Assembly (NCBI RefSeq): GCF_019222765.1
Contig: NZ_CP078145.1
Coordinates: forward strand, 1-64,000
DNA length: 64,000 nucleotides
Source of the DNA: Nocardia iowensis
GTDB taxonomy: Bacteria; Actinomycetota; Actinomycetes; Mycobacteriales; Mycobacteriaceae
Direction of reading: 5' to 3'
In this document: piece after piece, positions 39,852 through 49,677 of the stretch
Layout of the letters: each line of letters begins with the position of its first letter
How positions within the stretch are numbered: position 1 is the first letter of the stretch
The notes under the pieces: generated by a model
Databases searched by the model: none
What the model was told of the DNA's origin: nothing
What the model saw: only the letters and a program-made list of their open reading frames with translations
Position numbers and translations under genes: made by a program

Positions 39852-40487
39852 CTAGGCGGGCGTGGCGATCAACAGATGATGCGGGATCGGCGGATTCGGA
39901 AGCTGCCGGTGGGTGACGGCGCAGCCCGACTTCTCCAGCGCGGCAATGACGTCGGCGACCGGGCGGAGGGTGAAGCCGTAGGCCGTGAACGGCAGCTTCG
40001 CCATGGCATCCGGGTCGCCGATGCCGATCACTAGCCTGCCGCCGGGCCGGACGACGCGGGTGAGCTCCGCGCAGACGGCGTCCAACTCCGGCACGAAATA
40101 AAGAGTATTGACCGTGATCGCGGCGTCGAGGCTGTTGTCGGCCAGCGGCAGCGCGGTGAGCGAGCCCTCGCCAAGTCGCAGTCGGCCCGCGGCGATTTCG
40201 CTCGGGTGGCCCGCGCTGGCGCGGGCGAGCATGTCCGGGGAGATCTCGATGCCGTGCACGGTGCCGTCGGCGCCGACCTGGTCCAGCAGCAGGGAAAGCC
40301 CGGCGCCGCCGCCGAATCCGAGGTCGGCGACGGTCTGGCCCTCGGCGATCGCGGCAGCGTCCACCGCAGCGGCGATGGCGCGTTTGTTGCCGCGGTTGAG
40401 GATGAAGGCCACGCCCTTGCCGAGCACACCGTGTGGATTGCCGAGCTGACCGGCCAGGGTGGACAACACGCGGGCACGCAGATTCAT
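39852..40487 (-). CDS. Class I SAM-dependent methyltransferase
   Basis: A 211-residue Rossmann methyltransferase. SAM-binding motif I is VADLGFGGGAGLSLL (about 53-67), with an acidic residue ending beta-2 in HGIEISPDMLARA, motif II around LPLADNSLDAAITVNTLYFV and motif III VRPGGRLVIGIGDP. UbiE/Ubi-like small-molecule methyltransferases share this layout. The acceptor is unknown. ATG at 40487. It is divergent from the secreted propeller-like gene. Confidence 0.88.
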   Translation of the reverse strand: MNLRARVLSTLAGQLGNPHGVLGKGVAFILNRGNKRAIAAAVDAAAIAEGQTVADLGFGGGAGLSLLLDQVGADGTVHGIEISPDMLARASAGHPSEIAAGRLRLGEGSLTALPLADNSLDAAITVNTLYFVPELDAVCAELTRVVRPGGRLVIGIGDPDAMAKLPFTAYGFTLRPVADVIAALEKSGCAVTHRQLPNPPIPHHLLIATPA

Positions 40488-40603
40488 GGCGTCATCGTAG
40501 GCGTCGGCCGACCGATATTTGGATCATCGACGTTTCGAATACTGTGCCGATGGCGTTCACTTCGGTTCGATCGGACGCAGTGTCACCGACCCGAAAGACC
40601 GCG

Positions 40604-42019
40604 ATGCGCGTACCGCTGATCCTCCTTGCCGCCTGCTCGATGGCGTTGCTGGCAACCGGACCTGCGACGGCGACCGGCCCGTTGGGTCCGCTGGCCCCGC
40701 CCAACCCGTTTCTCGGACCGCTCGGCACCGCGACGATGCACGGGGACGCGGGCTCGTCGGACGCCACGCCGCTCGCCGGACCCGGCGCCGGTCCCGTGTC
40801 GGTTTCGGCCTACCCGTTGGCTTCGGCGTGCCCGACCCTGCTGGAAGGGTCGGACAATCTGGTGGTCGCGCTGTGCACGGCCATCGTCGACCGGACGCCG
40901 ACGGTGCATCTGATCGATCCCGCGGCCCCCGGTCCGATCGGGCACTCGCTGGCCGCTTTTCCGCTTGCCAAAGGCAGTCTGCTCGGCGGCGTCTACGCGT
41001 ATCTGGACAACAACGACCGGCTGGTTGTGGTGGACGGCGAGAACCGTATGCTCCGCATCGGTCATGCGCGGGACGCGACGGGCCGATGGCGGCTGACGAG
41101 TGAGCAGGTCGCCGATCTGTCGGCGGTGATTCCGGTGGGGGACAACGTGACCGGGCTGGTGCCGGATTGGTCCGGGAATGTCTGGTTCGCGACCGGCAAG
41201 GGAGTGGTCGGCCTGGTCGCGGCCGCCGGTGCGGTGGCGACGGTGACATTGCCGGTCGGCGAGCAAGTGGCGAACAGCATTTCGGCGGCACCGAGCGGGC
41301 GGATCGCGATCGCGACCACGCACGCACTGTACGAACTGCGGGCCGACTCGTCGGGGCGGCCCGAGGTGCTGTGGCGCGCGGCCTATGAACGGGGCTCGGC
41401 GCGCAAGCCCGGACAGCTCAGCTGGGGCACCGGATCCACACCCACCTATTTCGGGCCGAACACCGGCGCCGACTACCTGACCATCGTCGACAACGCCGAC
41501 GGCCAGGTCAATGCGCTGGTATTCCGTTCGGGAACCGGACAATTGGTGTGCGCACAACCTGTCCTGACGAAGGGCGGTGCGGGCAGCGAGAATTCACCGA
41601 TCGGCCTCGGTCGTTCGCTGTTCGTCGCGAGCACGTACGGGTATCCGTATCCGGCCGTGCCCGAAGGCGCGGGACCCGCCGTCCCGCCGACCGCGCCGTT
41701 CACCGGCGGTATGACGCGGGTGGATGTAGCGGACAACGGATGCCACACCGTGTGGGAGAACACGGTGCGCAGCGCGGCCGTCCCGCACTTGTCCACAGCC
41801 GATGGGGCTGTGTACACAGTGACCCGGGTCGGACTCGACACCACCACACCGTTGGACGGTTACGCGTTCACCGTGCTCGACCCGGACACCGGAGCGGTGA
41901 CCGCCCGTCGTCCACTGCCCGGCACCACTGTCGATGATCCGCTGCAGATGTCGCCGTTGATCACGCACGGACGTCAGCTTCTGCAGGGCACGGTCACCGG
42001 GGTACTGCGCGTCGGCTGA
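40604..42019 (+). CDS. Secreted protein with propeller-like repeats
   Basis: A 471-residue exported protein. ATG at 40604 gives a signal peptide MRVPLILLAACSMALLATG with an Ala-rich cleavage region near 20-25; the frame is open upstream but lacks these features. The rest is beta-rich with repeats of the type GNVWFATGKGVVGL, GRIAIATTHALYEL and GAVYTVTRVGLD, as in SMP-30/gluconolactonase or quinoprotein-type beta-propellers. No catalytic residues are evident, so function is unassigned. A perfect DnaA-box sequence (TTGTCCACA, 41789-41797) lies in the coding region just before the DnaA-box-rich interval. Confidence 0.75.
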   Translation: MRVPLILLAACSMALLATGPATATGPLGPLAPPNPFLGPLGTATMHGDAGSSDATPLAGPGAGPVSVSAYPLASACPTLLEGSDNLVVALCTAIVDRTPTVHLIDPAAPGPIGHSLAAFPLAKGSLLGGVYAYLDNNDRLVVVDGENRMLRIGHARDATGRWRLTSEQVADLSAVIPVGDNVTGLVPDWSGNVWFATGKGVVGLVAAAGAVATVTLPVGEQVANSISAAPSGRIAIATTHALYELRADSSGRPEVLWRAAYERGSARKPGQLSWGTGSTPTYFGPNTGADYLTIVDNADGQVNALVFRSGTGQLVCAQPVLTKGGAGSENSPIGLGRSLFVASTYGYPYPAVPEGAGPAVPPTAPFTGGMTRVDVADNGCHTVWENTVRSAAVPHLSTADGAVYTVTRVGLDTTTPLDGYAFTVLDPDTGAVTARRPLPGTTVDDPLQMSPLITHGRQLLQGTVTGVLRVG

Positions 42020-43358
42020 GCCCGGTTTCGAGTCTCGGTGGGGGCGCCGGTATCTCCTGCCGCTGGGTACGGATGCCGCTGCCGCTCAGCCGGGTTCGAG
42101 GTTTGTGCACATACCGAGGGTTAACGATTTTCCTGTGGATAGATCTGTGTGCTGCTCGAGGATGGTCGACCGGGGGCCATCCTCGATGTGGCGGCTCCTG
42201 GGCGCGATATTGCGGTGCACCAGGTTTGGCGGCGGTGCGGCGGGGCTGTGGATGAGGCTGTGTGTTGTTTCGGGATGGCCCAGTGGTGTTCACCTTCGCT
42301 TCGCCTGCCTGAGCTCGAGCATTGCGGGGCGATCGACTCAGAAGAGCCTGGCTCGTGGCTGTGGATGACTGTCCGGGTCGGGCGGAAAACCGGCGGCGAA
42401 AACTGTTGATGCAGCGCCGGCATTGTGGATGACGCCGAGCAGCCGGGGTGTGCACATCGATCGAATCGATGGGCGGCAACCGGAGTGGCAACGGGGCGTG
42501 CCGATCCTGTCCACAGCGGTGGACTCGGCGCGACCCCCAGCCTGTGGACGAGTGGGAACGTTGTGCAGTCGCGGGGCACGGCTTGCCCACGGTTGTGCAT
42601 CGTTGACGGCCGAAGTCGGCGCCACCCGGCCACCGCCTGATCTGTGCCGGGGAACGCTTGCCGCCGTGTCGATTTCGCCGATTTCTCCGGGTCTGGTGCG
42701 GTGGGTGAGGCGAAGATCACATAGCCGCTCGAGGTTGCGGCCGAGGTGCTGAACGGCCCTTGTCAGCACAGGTGGGTAGACACCTTTCGGTGTCTGGTTA
42801 TTCCTGATCTTGACAAGACACATGCATGTCCACGGGTAGTTCAACCAGGTATGCATCGTGTTAATTACGCTGTAAACAAACCTACGGTCGCTTTCTGTTC
42901 ATCCACTGTCCAGCTATCCCGATCTTCCGTGGGGAACGCGCAGGTCACCTGGCGTACGGCCCCGACATCGAGCGGTCTATGCCGACGGCTTAGCTAATCG
43001 TGTGAAGAATGTTTGTACCGCGACAATTGTGGATATAGGCGGACCTGCGGATTCCCCTGATCGGTGACTTGTGAGCCCACCGAAAGGGTCGCCGCAGAGG
43101 CAGCCACAAGTTAGCTGGAAGTGTGAAAAACGGCGTCCTCACCTGGGTTTGCTGGCGTGCTGCTTTATACGCTTGACACGAGCGACGAGGGTTGCATCGG
43201 CATAACGATTGTGTAGAGTCAACGGCAACGCTGGCCGCAGCTGAGCTCGACTCGCTGCGGCCAGCGGAACTCAAATGGGGGACATCGAAACCGAGCCGTG
43301 ACCCGGCGTTGCTACCGATTGTCCGAACCCGCTTCGCTCAACGTGTGCCCGAGGTTGT
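42020..43358. other. Gene-free interval rich in DnaA-box-like motifs
   Basis: 1.34 kb with no credible gene. DnaA-box-like nonamers: TGTGGATAG 42134-42142; TGTGGATGA 42247-42255, 42360-42368 and 42424-42432; CTGTCCACA 42507-42515; TGTGGACGA 42543-42551; TGTGGATAT 43028-43036. CTCGAG occurs at 42155, 42314 and 42728. CTCGAGGATG (42155-42164) is also found in oriC (2345-2354). The part after 42780 is visibly less GC-rich. Short open frames were judged spurious. Confidence 0.75.
43230..43265. terminator. Strong 12-bp hairpin
   Basis: Perfect arms GCTGGCCGCAGC and GCTGCGGCCAGC with a 12-nt loop, 94 bases downstream of the SpoIIM stop on the minus strand. There is no T-tract in either direction. 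It may end the SpoIIM transcript or belong to an unrecognised RNA. Confidence 0.5.
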
Positions 43359-44354
43359 CTACCGCCCCGCAGTTGACCCGTCACCGGACTCATTCAGCGC
43401 ACGCTCGGCCTTCGCCAGCACCGCCCGCCGACCCACGACGAACACATAGACCAGGAACAACGCCTCGGCGGCGAACCCGATCGCGACGCGCACCGGAGCA
43501 GGCAGCGCACTCGGCGTCACGAAACCCTCGATGCCACCGCACACCAGCAGCACTCCGACCAACCCGAGCGCCACCGTCGCGGTCGCCCTGCCCTGTCGCG
43601 CCACCGCCGCCACCCGGCTGAGCCGACCCGGATCTATCAGCGTCCAACCGAGTTTCAGCCCCGCACCACCCGCCACGAAAATCGCGGTCAGCTCCAGCGT
43701 GCCGTGCGGCAGGATGAACCCGAAGAACGCATCGAGCCGCCCCGCCTCGGCCATCAACCCCGCCGAAACGCCGAGATTGAGCGCGTTCATGAACAGCAGA
43801 TACACCGCGGGCAGGACCAGCACCCCGGTGAACAACGCGATCGCCGCCACCCACGCGTTGTTCGTCCACACCTGCGCGGCGAACGCCCCCTGGGGATGTT
43901 CGGAGTAGTAGGTCTCGAACGCGCCGCCACGCTCCGTCAGCGCGCGGGTGTCCTCCGGAATGCCGAGAACCGTACGGGCCGAATCGGACCGGTCCACCCA
44001 ACTGGCCAACCCGGCGGACACCAGCAGGAACACCGCGGCCACACTGACCCACCACGGCCACGCCCGATACAGGGCGGCGGGAAAGCCGTTGGTGACGAAC
44101 CGGCCGATCTCCTGCCAGGTGTCGGTCCTGGTACCGATCACCTTGCCGCGGGCCCTGGCCAGCAGTGCGCTCAATCCGGCGATCAGTTCCGGATCCGGGC
44201 TGTGCGATTGCAGCCGCGCCAACTGCTGCGACGTGCGCCGGTACAGCGTGACGAGTTCGTCCGCCTCGGCCCCGGTGAGCCCGCCCCGCTTGGCCAGATA
44301 GTCGAGCCGCTCCCAGGTCCTTCGGTGTGCGTAGCTGTACGCGTCTACATCCAT
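43359..44354 (-). CDS. Stage II sporulation protein M (SpoIIM/DUF95) family membrane protein
   Basis: A 331-residue protein with a soluble helical N-terminal part (about 1-100) and five or six membrane helices, as in SpoIIM/DUF95 proteins of non-sporulating actinobacteria. Family-type sequence includes FETYYSEHPQGAFAAQVWTNNAWVA and FFGFILPHGTLELTAIFVAGGAGL. ATG at 44354 (MDVDAYSYAHRRTWERL). It diverges from the RDD gene with 42 bases between starts. The SpoIIM-RDD-MoxR-DUF58-DUF4129 set recurs across actinobacteria as a likely membrane complex of unknown role. Confidence 0.9.
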   Translation of the reverse strand: MDVDAYSYAHRRTWERLDYLAKRGGLTGAEADELVTLYRRTSQQLARLQSHSPDPELIAGLSALLARARGKVIGTRTDTWQEIGRFVTNGFPAALYRAWPWWVSVAAVFLLVSAGLASWVDRSDSARTVLGIPEDTRALTERGGAFETYYSEHPQGAFAAQVWTNNAWVAAIALFTGVLVLPAVYLLFMNALNLGVSAGLMAEAGRLDAFFGFILPHGTLELTAIFVAGGAGLKLGWTLIDPGRLSRVAAVARQGRATATVALGLVGVLLVCGGIEGFVTPSALPAPVRVAIGFAAEALFLVYVFVVGRRAVLAKAERALNESGDGSTAGR

Positions 44355-44396
44355 CGGTTGCCTCCCGCTACCACCGGTCGGAAGAATGCTATCGAC

Positions 44397-45197
44397 ATGG
44401 CTGAATTCACCACCGGCGAAGCGGTCGCCCTCGAGCTGCCGATCGCCCGGATCCCCACCAGAGCCACCGCGTTCCTCGTCGACGTGGTGGTGCAGTTCGT
44501 GCTGGGCTGCATCCTGCTCGTGCTCGCCGTCACGGTGCTGCTGCCTTCGGGTGCGGATTCGGCGTGGCTGCAGGTGGTCGTGCTGGTCAGCATCGTCGGT
44601 GTACTGGTCGGGTATCCGGTGGCCTGCGAAACCGCTTGGCGGGGGCGCACATTGGGCAAGCTGCTGGTCGGCTTGCGGGTGGTGCGCGCCGACGGCGGCC
44701 CGATCGACTTCCGGCACGCGCTCACCCGCGGGCTGGCCGGCGCGATCGTCGACTTCTGGATGCTCGGCCTGTTCGGTGCCGTCGCGGTGCTCACCTCGCT
44801 GTGCTCACCGAACGCGCGCCGGATCGGTGACGTGCTCGCGGGCACCGTGGTCGTGCACGCGGAGCGGCCGCTGCCGGTGCCGCTGCTCGCGATCGCACCG
44901 CCGTGGCTGGCGGGGTGGGTCGCGCCGCTGCAGCTGGCCATGCTGCCGGAGGAGCTGGCGCTCGCGGTGCGTCAGTATCTGAGCAGGTTCCGCACCCTCA
45001 CACCCGCCGCGCAACACGAGCTGGGCTGTGCCCTTGTGGACGCGGTGTGCGCGCGACTGCAAGTCCCGGTCCCGCAGGGATACCCGCCGTTGCAGATTCT
45101 TGGTGCGGTCATTGCCGAGCGGCAACGCCGGGCGCTGCCGCCGCCGATGTTCCCGGTCTTACCGCCGGGACCGGTACCCATTGGAGCGGGTCGGTAG
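44397..45197 (+). CDS. RDD family membrane protein
   Basis: A 266-residue RDD-domain protein. The first helix carries the conserved Arg and Asp (RIPTRATAFLVDVVVQFVLG), and the middle region has GRTLGKLLVGLRVVRADGGP, the family's most conserved stretch. There are three or four membrane helices in the first 150 residues, and the C-terminal third is soluble. ATG at 44397 lies in the short divergent region with SpoIIM and has GGAAGAA upstream. It converges on the adenosine deaminase homologue with a five-base gap. Confidence 0.92.
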   Translation: MAEFTTGEAVALELPIARIPTRATAFLVDVVVQFVLGCILLVLAVTVLLPSGADSAWLQVVVLVSIVGVLVGYPVACETAWRGRTLGKLLVGLRVVRADGGPIDFRHALTRGLAGAIVDFWMLGLFGAVAVLTSLCSPNARRIGDVLAGTVVVHAERPLPVPLLAIAPPWLAGWVAPLQLAMLPEELALAVRQYLSRFRTLTPAAQHELGCALVDAVCARLQVPVPQGYPPLQILGAVIAERQRRALPPPMFPVLPPGPVPIGAGR

Positions 45198-45201
45198 TCG
45201 C

Positions 45202-46227
45202 TTACCGGTTGGCCGCGACGTAGTCGTCGATCTCGCGGAGGAAGTGGTCCAGCCGCGCGGGGGTGATCCACGAGGCGCGGAAAGAGTTCTTCGCCAGCGT
45301 CACCACCTGATCGATGTCGAGACCGGCGTGTTCGGCGAGCGCCACATAGTTCTGCGCCGCGTACGCGCCGAAGTACGCGGGATCGTCGCTGTTCACCGTC
45401 ACGGTGAGCCCGCGGTGCAACAGTCCGACGATCTCATCGGACTTCATCTGGCTGGTGACGAACGAATTCGAGACCGGGCAGCAGGTCAGGCCGATCCCCT
45501 TGGCTTTGGCCAGCTCGACCAGCCGATCGTCCTCGACGATATTGGTGCCGTGGTCGAGGCGGTCGACGCCGATGTCCTCCAGCGCCTGCCTGATGTGTTC
45601 GATCGAGTCCGGCTGGTCGATATCGCAGTGCATCGTCAGCAGGAAGCCCTCGCGGCGGGCGCGGGCGAAGACGGCCGCGAACTTGCTCGGCGGGTTGCCG
45701 CGTTCGTCCGAGTCCAGCCCGACGCCGATGATCCAGTCGCGGTACGGCAGCGCCTCGAGCAGCGTCGCCATCGCGTACTCGGCGGAGTAGTCGCGCAGGA
45801 AACACAGGATCAGCTCGGCGGAGATCCCGAATTCGCGCCGCGCTCGCACGATGGCCGAGCGGTATCCGTCGATCACGGTGGCGAACGCGACGCCGCGGCC
45901 GGTGTGCGCCTGCGGGTCGAAGAACATTTCCACATGCCGGATGCCCTGGTCGTGCGCCCGCGTCAGGTAGTCGAAGGCCAGCTCGTGAAAGTCAGCGGCC
46001 TCTTGCAGCACCTGCATGGCGGGGTAGTACACCTGCAGAAACGAGGTCAGATCGTGGAACTGGTAGGTCTGCTTGACCTCGTCCACGGTCTGCTCCGCCA
46101 ACTGCATCCCATTGCGCCGGGCCAACCGGAACTTCAATTCCGGCTCCAGCGTCCCCTCCAGATGCAGATGCAACTCGGCCTTCGGCAGCCCTCGGATAAA
46201 CGCAGCAAGATCAGCCATGGGATCCAT
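45202..46227 (-). CDS. Adenosine/adenine deaminase family amidohydrolase
   Basis: A 341-residue TIM-barrel amidohydrolase of the adenosine deaminase family. Metal ligands are His20 and His22 (HLHLEG) and probably His200, and Asp281 in NSDDPAYF; His226 lies in DHGTN. Most of the family has His-Ala-Gly-Glu where this protein has His200-Cys-Asp-Ile, so the usual catalytic glutamate is absent at that place. Substrate is therefore uncertain: adenosine, adenine or another aminopurine. ATG at 46227 has GAGGGGAGC upstream. It is the last gene of the minus-strand membrane operon, 32 bases after the DUF58 gene. Confidence 0.85.
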   Translation of the reverse strand: MDPMADLAAFIRGLPKAELHLHLEGTLEPELKFRLARRNGMQLAEQTVDEVKQTYQFHDLTSFLQVYYPAMQVLQEAADFHELAFDYLTRAHDQGIRHVEMFFDPQAHTGRGVAFATVIDGYRSAIVRARREFGISAELILCFLRDYSAEYAMATLLEALPYRDWIIGVGLDSDERGNPPSKFAAVFARARREGFLLTMHCDIDQPDSIEHIRQALEDIGVDRLDHGTNIVEDDRLVELAKAKGIGLTCCPVSNSFVTSQMKSDEIVGLLHRGLTVTVNSDDPAYFGAYAAQNYVALAEHAGLDIDQVVTLAKNSFRASWITPARLDHFLREIDDYVAANR

Positions 46228-46259
46228 GATGCTCCCCTCGCGCCGGATGCGGGAGACGG

Positions 46260-47555
46260 CTACATCGTGCCGGACTGTTTCAGTTCCAGGTATTCGTCGG
46301 CGAGGGCTTCGGGCAGGTGGGCGGGGGCGGCGGCGACGACCGCGATTCCCTTGCGGCGCAGAGACTCCTGCACCAGGGCCCGTTCGGCGAGGATGGTTTC
46401 GGCGACGGCGGCGGGGTACAGGTCGGCGCGGGAGTCGCGACGGGTGGCGGCCGCGGCGACATCGGGGTCGGTGACCGAGACGATCAGCACGCGGTGGCGC
46501 TGGGCGAGGGTCGGCAGCACGGGCAGCAGGTTTTCCTCGACGGCGGCACCGTCGAGACCGGTGAACCAGACGACCAGGCTGCGGCGGCGGGTGCGCTGGA
46601 TGGCGGCGCGCACCAGGCCCGCGCTGTCGGTGTCGACCAGGGCGGGGCTGATACCAGCCAGCGCGTGCATCAGCTTCAGCTGTAAGCTCTTTCCGCTGAT
46701 GCCGCGGACCTCGGCGCGTGGGGACCGGTCATAGGCGAGCAGGTCGACCGAGTCGCCCGCGGCGGCGGCCAGCCCGCCGAGCAGCAGTGCGGCCTCGATG
46801 CTCGCGTCCAGGCGGGTGCCGTCACCGACCCGGCCCGCGCTGACCCGGCCGGTGTCAAGCAGCATCAGCATGTGCCGGTGGCGTTCCGGCCGCCAGGTGC
46901 GCACCAGCACGTCGGTGGCGCGGGCGGTGGCCCGCCAATCGATGGCGCGCACGTCGTCGCCCGCGACGTATTCGCGGAACGAATCGAACTCGGTGCCCTG
47001 CCCGCGCAGGTTGGCCACGTTCCGGCCCTCGAGCTGTTGCAGCCGTTTGACTTTCGAGCGCAGCAGCCGCTCACTCCGGAACGGTGGCAGCGCACGAACC
47101 CGGGCCGGAACGTCGCGGCGTGTCTGTCGACCCGCCAGCCCGAGCGGGCCGATCAACCGCACGGTCACCGGGCCCGCCGCCCGGTCGCCGCGATAAGTCG
47201 GGGTGAGTGTCGTTCGAAACCGGACCAGGGTGGCGGGCGGCAAATCCAGTCGATGCGTGCGGTTTTCGGCGTGCGCGCTGTCCGGCCAGTCGTCCCACAC
47301 GGTGCCACGCAGGACGCGGGAGCCGTTGTTCACCGCGACGAGCTCCACCTGGGTGGCGCGGCCGAGCCGGACCGTGGTCAACGGTTCCCTGGACAGCGTC
47401 AGATCGCGCGCCCGGCCGACCGAACCGAGGTCGAACAGCAGCGCGGCGGCCAGCGCACCCGTCGCGACCAGCACGCCGACCCACGAGGGAGCGGCGAAGG
47501 TGACGAACAGCGCGAGCACGCCCGCCGCGGCGGCCAGCCGACCGGTGACGACCAC
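46260..47555 (-). CDS. DUF58 domain protein
   Basis: A 431-residue protein with two N-terminal membrane helices (about 5-45) and a DUF58/VWA-like domain. The DUF58 signature is GTEFDSFREYVAGDDVRAIDWRATAR, followed by HMLMLLDTGR, which opens the von Willebrand A-like fold. Such proteins sit beside MoxR ATPases and are thought to be chaperoned by them. The GTG start at 47555 lies three bases after the moxR stop, so translation is likely coupled. Confidence 0.92.
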   Translation of the reverse strand: MVVTGRLAAAAGVLALFVTFAAPSWVGVLVATGALAAALLFDLGSVGRARDLTLSREPLTTVRLGRATQVELVAVNNGSRVLRGTVWDDWPDSAHAENRTHRLDLPPATLVRFRTTLTPTYRGDRAAGPVTVRLIGPLGLAGRQTRRDVPARVRALPPFRSERLLRSKVKRLQQLEGRNVANLRGQGTEFDSFREYVAGDDVRAIDWRATARATDVLVRTWRPERHRHMLMLLDTGRVSAGRVGDGTRLDASIEAALLLGGLAAAAGDSVDLLAYDRSPRAEVRGISGKSLQLKLMHALAGISPALVDTDSAGLVRAAIQRTRRRSLVVWFTGLDGAAVEENLLPVLPTLAQRHRVLIVSVTDPDVAAAATRRDSRADLYPAAVAETILAERALVQESLRRKGIAVVAAAPAHLPEALADEYLELKQSGTM

Positions 47556-47558
47556 GGA

Positions 47559-48545
<987 letters not shown>

Positions 48546-48612
48546 CCGACCTCCAATGTCATGCGGGAGTTCCCGCCTCCGGTCGGCCGGTCGGGCACTG
48601 CGCGACGACGTC

Positions 48613-49677
48613 TCATCCGACCTCCGCTTCGATCCACTCGAGTTGGGTAGCAACAAGTTCCAAGGTGTCCGCGTCGGGTACCGCGCCGAACAGGGCGAGG
48701 CCGACCTGATTCGGGTCGGCGCCGGTGCGGGCAACGACGGCGGCGACGAGGCGGTCCGGTGGAGTGTCCGCGGTCATCCCGAGCGTCGGGCGGATGCGGC
48801 GCAGCGTCGCCGCGCGCAGCTTGCCCGCGACGTGCTCGTGGTCCTTCGAGCGTCGGTACAGCGCGGCCTGCCCGGCCAGCAGTTCGTTGGCCGCGACCTC
48901 CACCGGGCGGGGTTCGCGCACCAGCGCGCCGCGCCGCCGGGCCCGCCACCACACCACCAGGGCGGCGGCGACCAGGAATTGCAGTCCGCCGAAGAAGACC
49001 GGTGCGGGTAACCGCTCCCAGATCGGCTCGTCACCGGCGCCCAAGCCGGAGCCGCCGCCCGAGTCTCGTGGTGGCCTGGAGCGCGGCATATCCGGCGGTT
49101 GCTGGGGTGACGGTGCGTTCGGCGCACCGCACGACTGCAGTGCCGCGTACAGCAGGAGCAGCAGCACGGCGGCACTGGCGAGGGCGGCCCAGAACTTGGG
49201 ATTGCGCAACAGGTCCGGTAGCGGTGCCAGTCCCAGGCGGGAACGCGGCGCCTTCTCTGTGGCGGTGGTTTCGGCGGGTTCCAGCGCGGGTGGCGGTGCC
49301 GCCGCGGAGAACCGGTCGGCGTATTCGAGTCTGCGGTACTCGTCCTCGGTCGCGCGCCGGCCGCCGTAGACGACTTCGTCGAAACTGCGTGCGGCCGGGT
49401 CCAATTCGGACGCTTCGTCGAGTGGCAATGCGGTCGTCACTTCGTCCGCAGTTTCCCGTGCCGTGCGGGACCGCCGCACCTCCAGCACGCCGCGCTGCTC
49501 CAGCCCACGCAGTACGGCACGAAACCGTTCCCGCAGCGCGTTGTCGAAATCACGGCGCTGCGCGGCATTTTCGGCGGCCGCACGATGGTCGGCCGCGGCA
49601 CCGAGGCGCGGCGGACTCGGCGGCTCACCAGCGGTGTCGACCGAGTTGTGTTGCTGCGCTTCGTCGGGCTCGCTCAT
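48613..49677 (-). CDS. DUF4129/DUF4350-type hybrid membrane protein
   Basis: A 354-residue protein. Residues about 35-130 resemble a DUF4129 domain (RRDFDNALRERFRAVLRGLEQRG, RTARETADEV, ARSFDEVVYGGR). Then come a membrane helix (about 175-192), a Pro-rich loop and a second helix (about 240-258). The last 95 residues (LVREPRPVEVAANELLAGQAALYRRSKDHEHVAGKLRAATLRRI) look like the C-terminal part of DUF4350 proteins, whose large middle domain is missing. In relatives these are usually two neighbouring genes, so this looks like a fusion by deletion. ATG at 49677 overlaps the upstream stop (ATGA). moxR follows after 67 bases. Confidence 0.75.
   Translation of the reverse strand: MSEPDEAQQHNSVDTAGEPPSPPRLGAAADHRAAAENAAQRRDFDNALRERFRAVLRGLEQRGVLEVRRSRTARETADEVTTALPLDEASELDPAARSFDEVVYGGRRATEDEYRRLEYADRFSAAAPPPALEPAETTATEKAPRSRLGLAPLPDLLRNPKFWAALASAAVLLLLLYAALQSCGAPNAPSPQQPPDMPRSRPPRDSGGGSGLGAGDEPIWERLPAPVFFGGLQFLVAAALVVWWRARRRGALVREPRPVEVAANELLAGQAALYRRSKDHEHVAGKLRAATLRRIRPTLGMTADTPPDRLVAAVVARTGADPNQVGLALFGAVPDADTLELVATQLEWIEAEVG

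Noticed and set aside
42121..42860. Several overlapping open frames on both strands in the 42-43 kb interval
   Set aside because: Pro/Ser/Arg-rich translations with no motif; the region is better explained as non-coding and rich in DnaA boxes.
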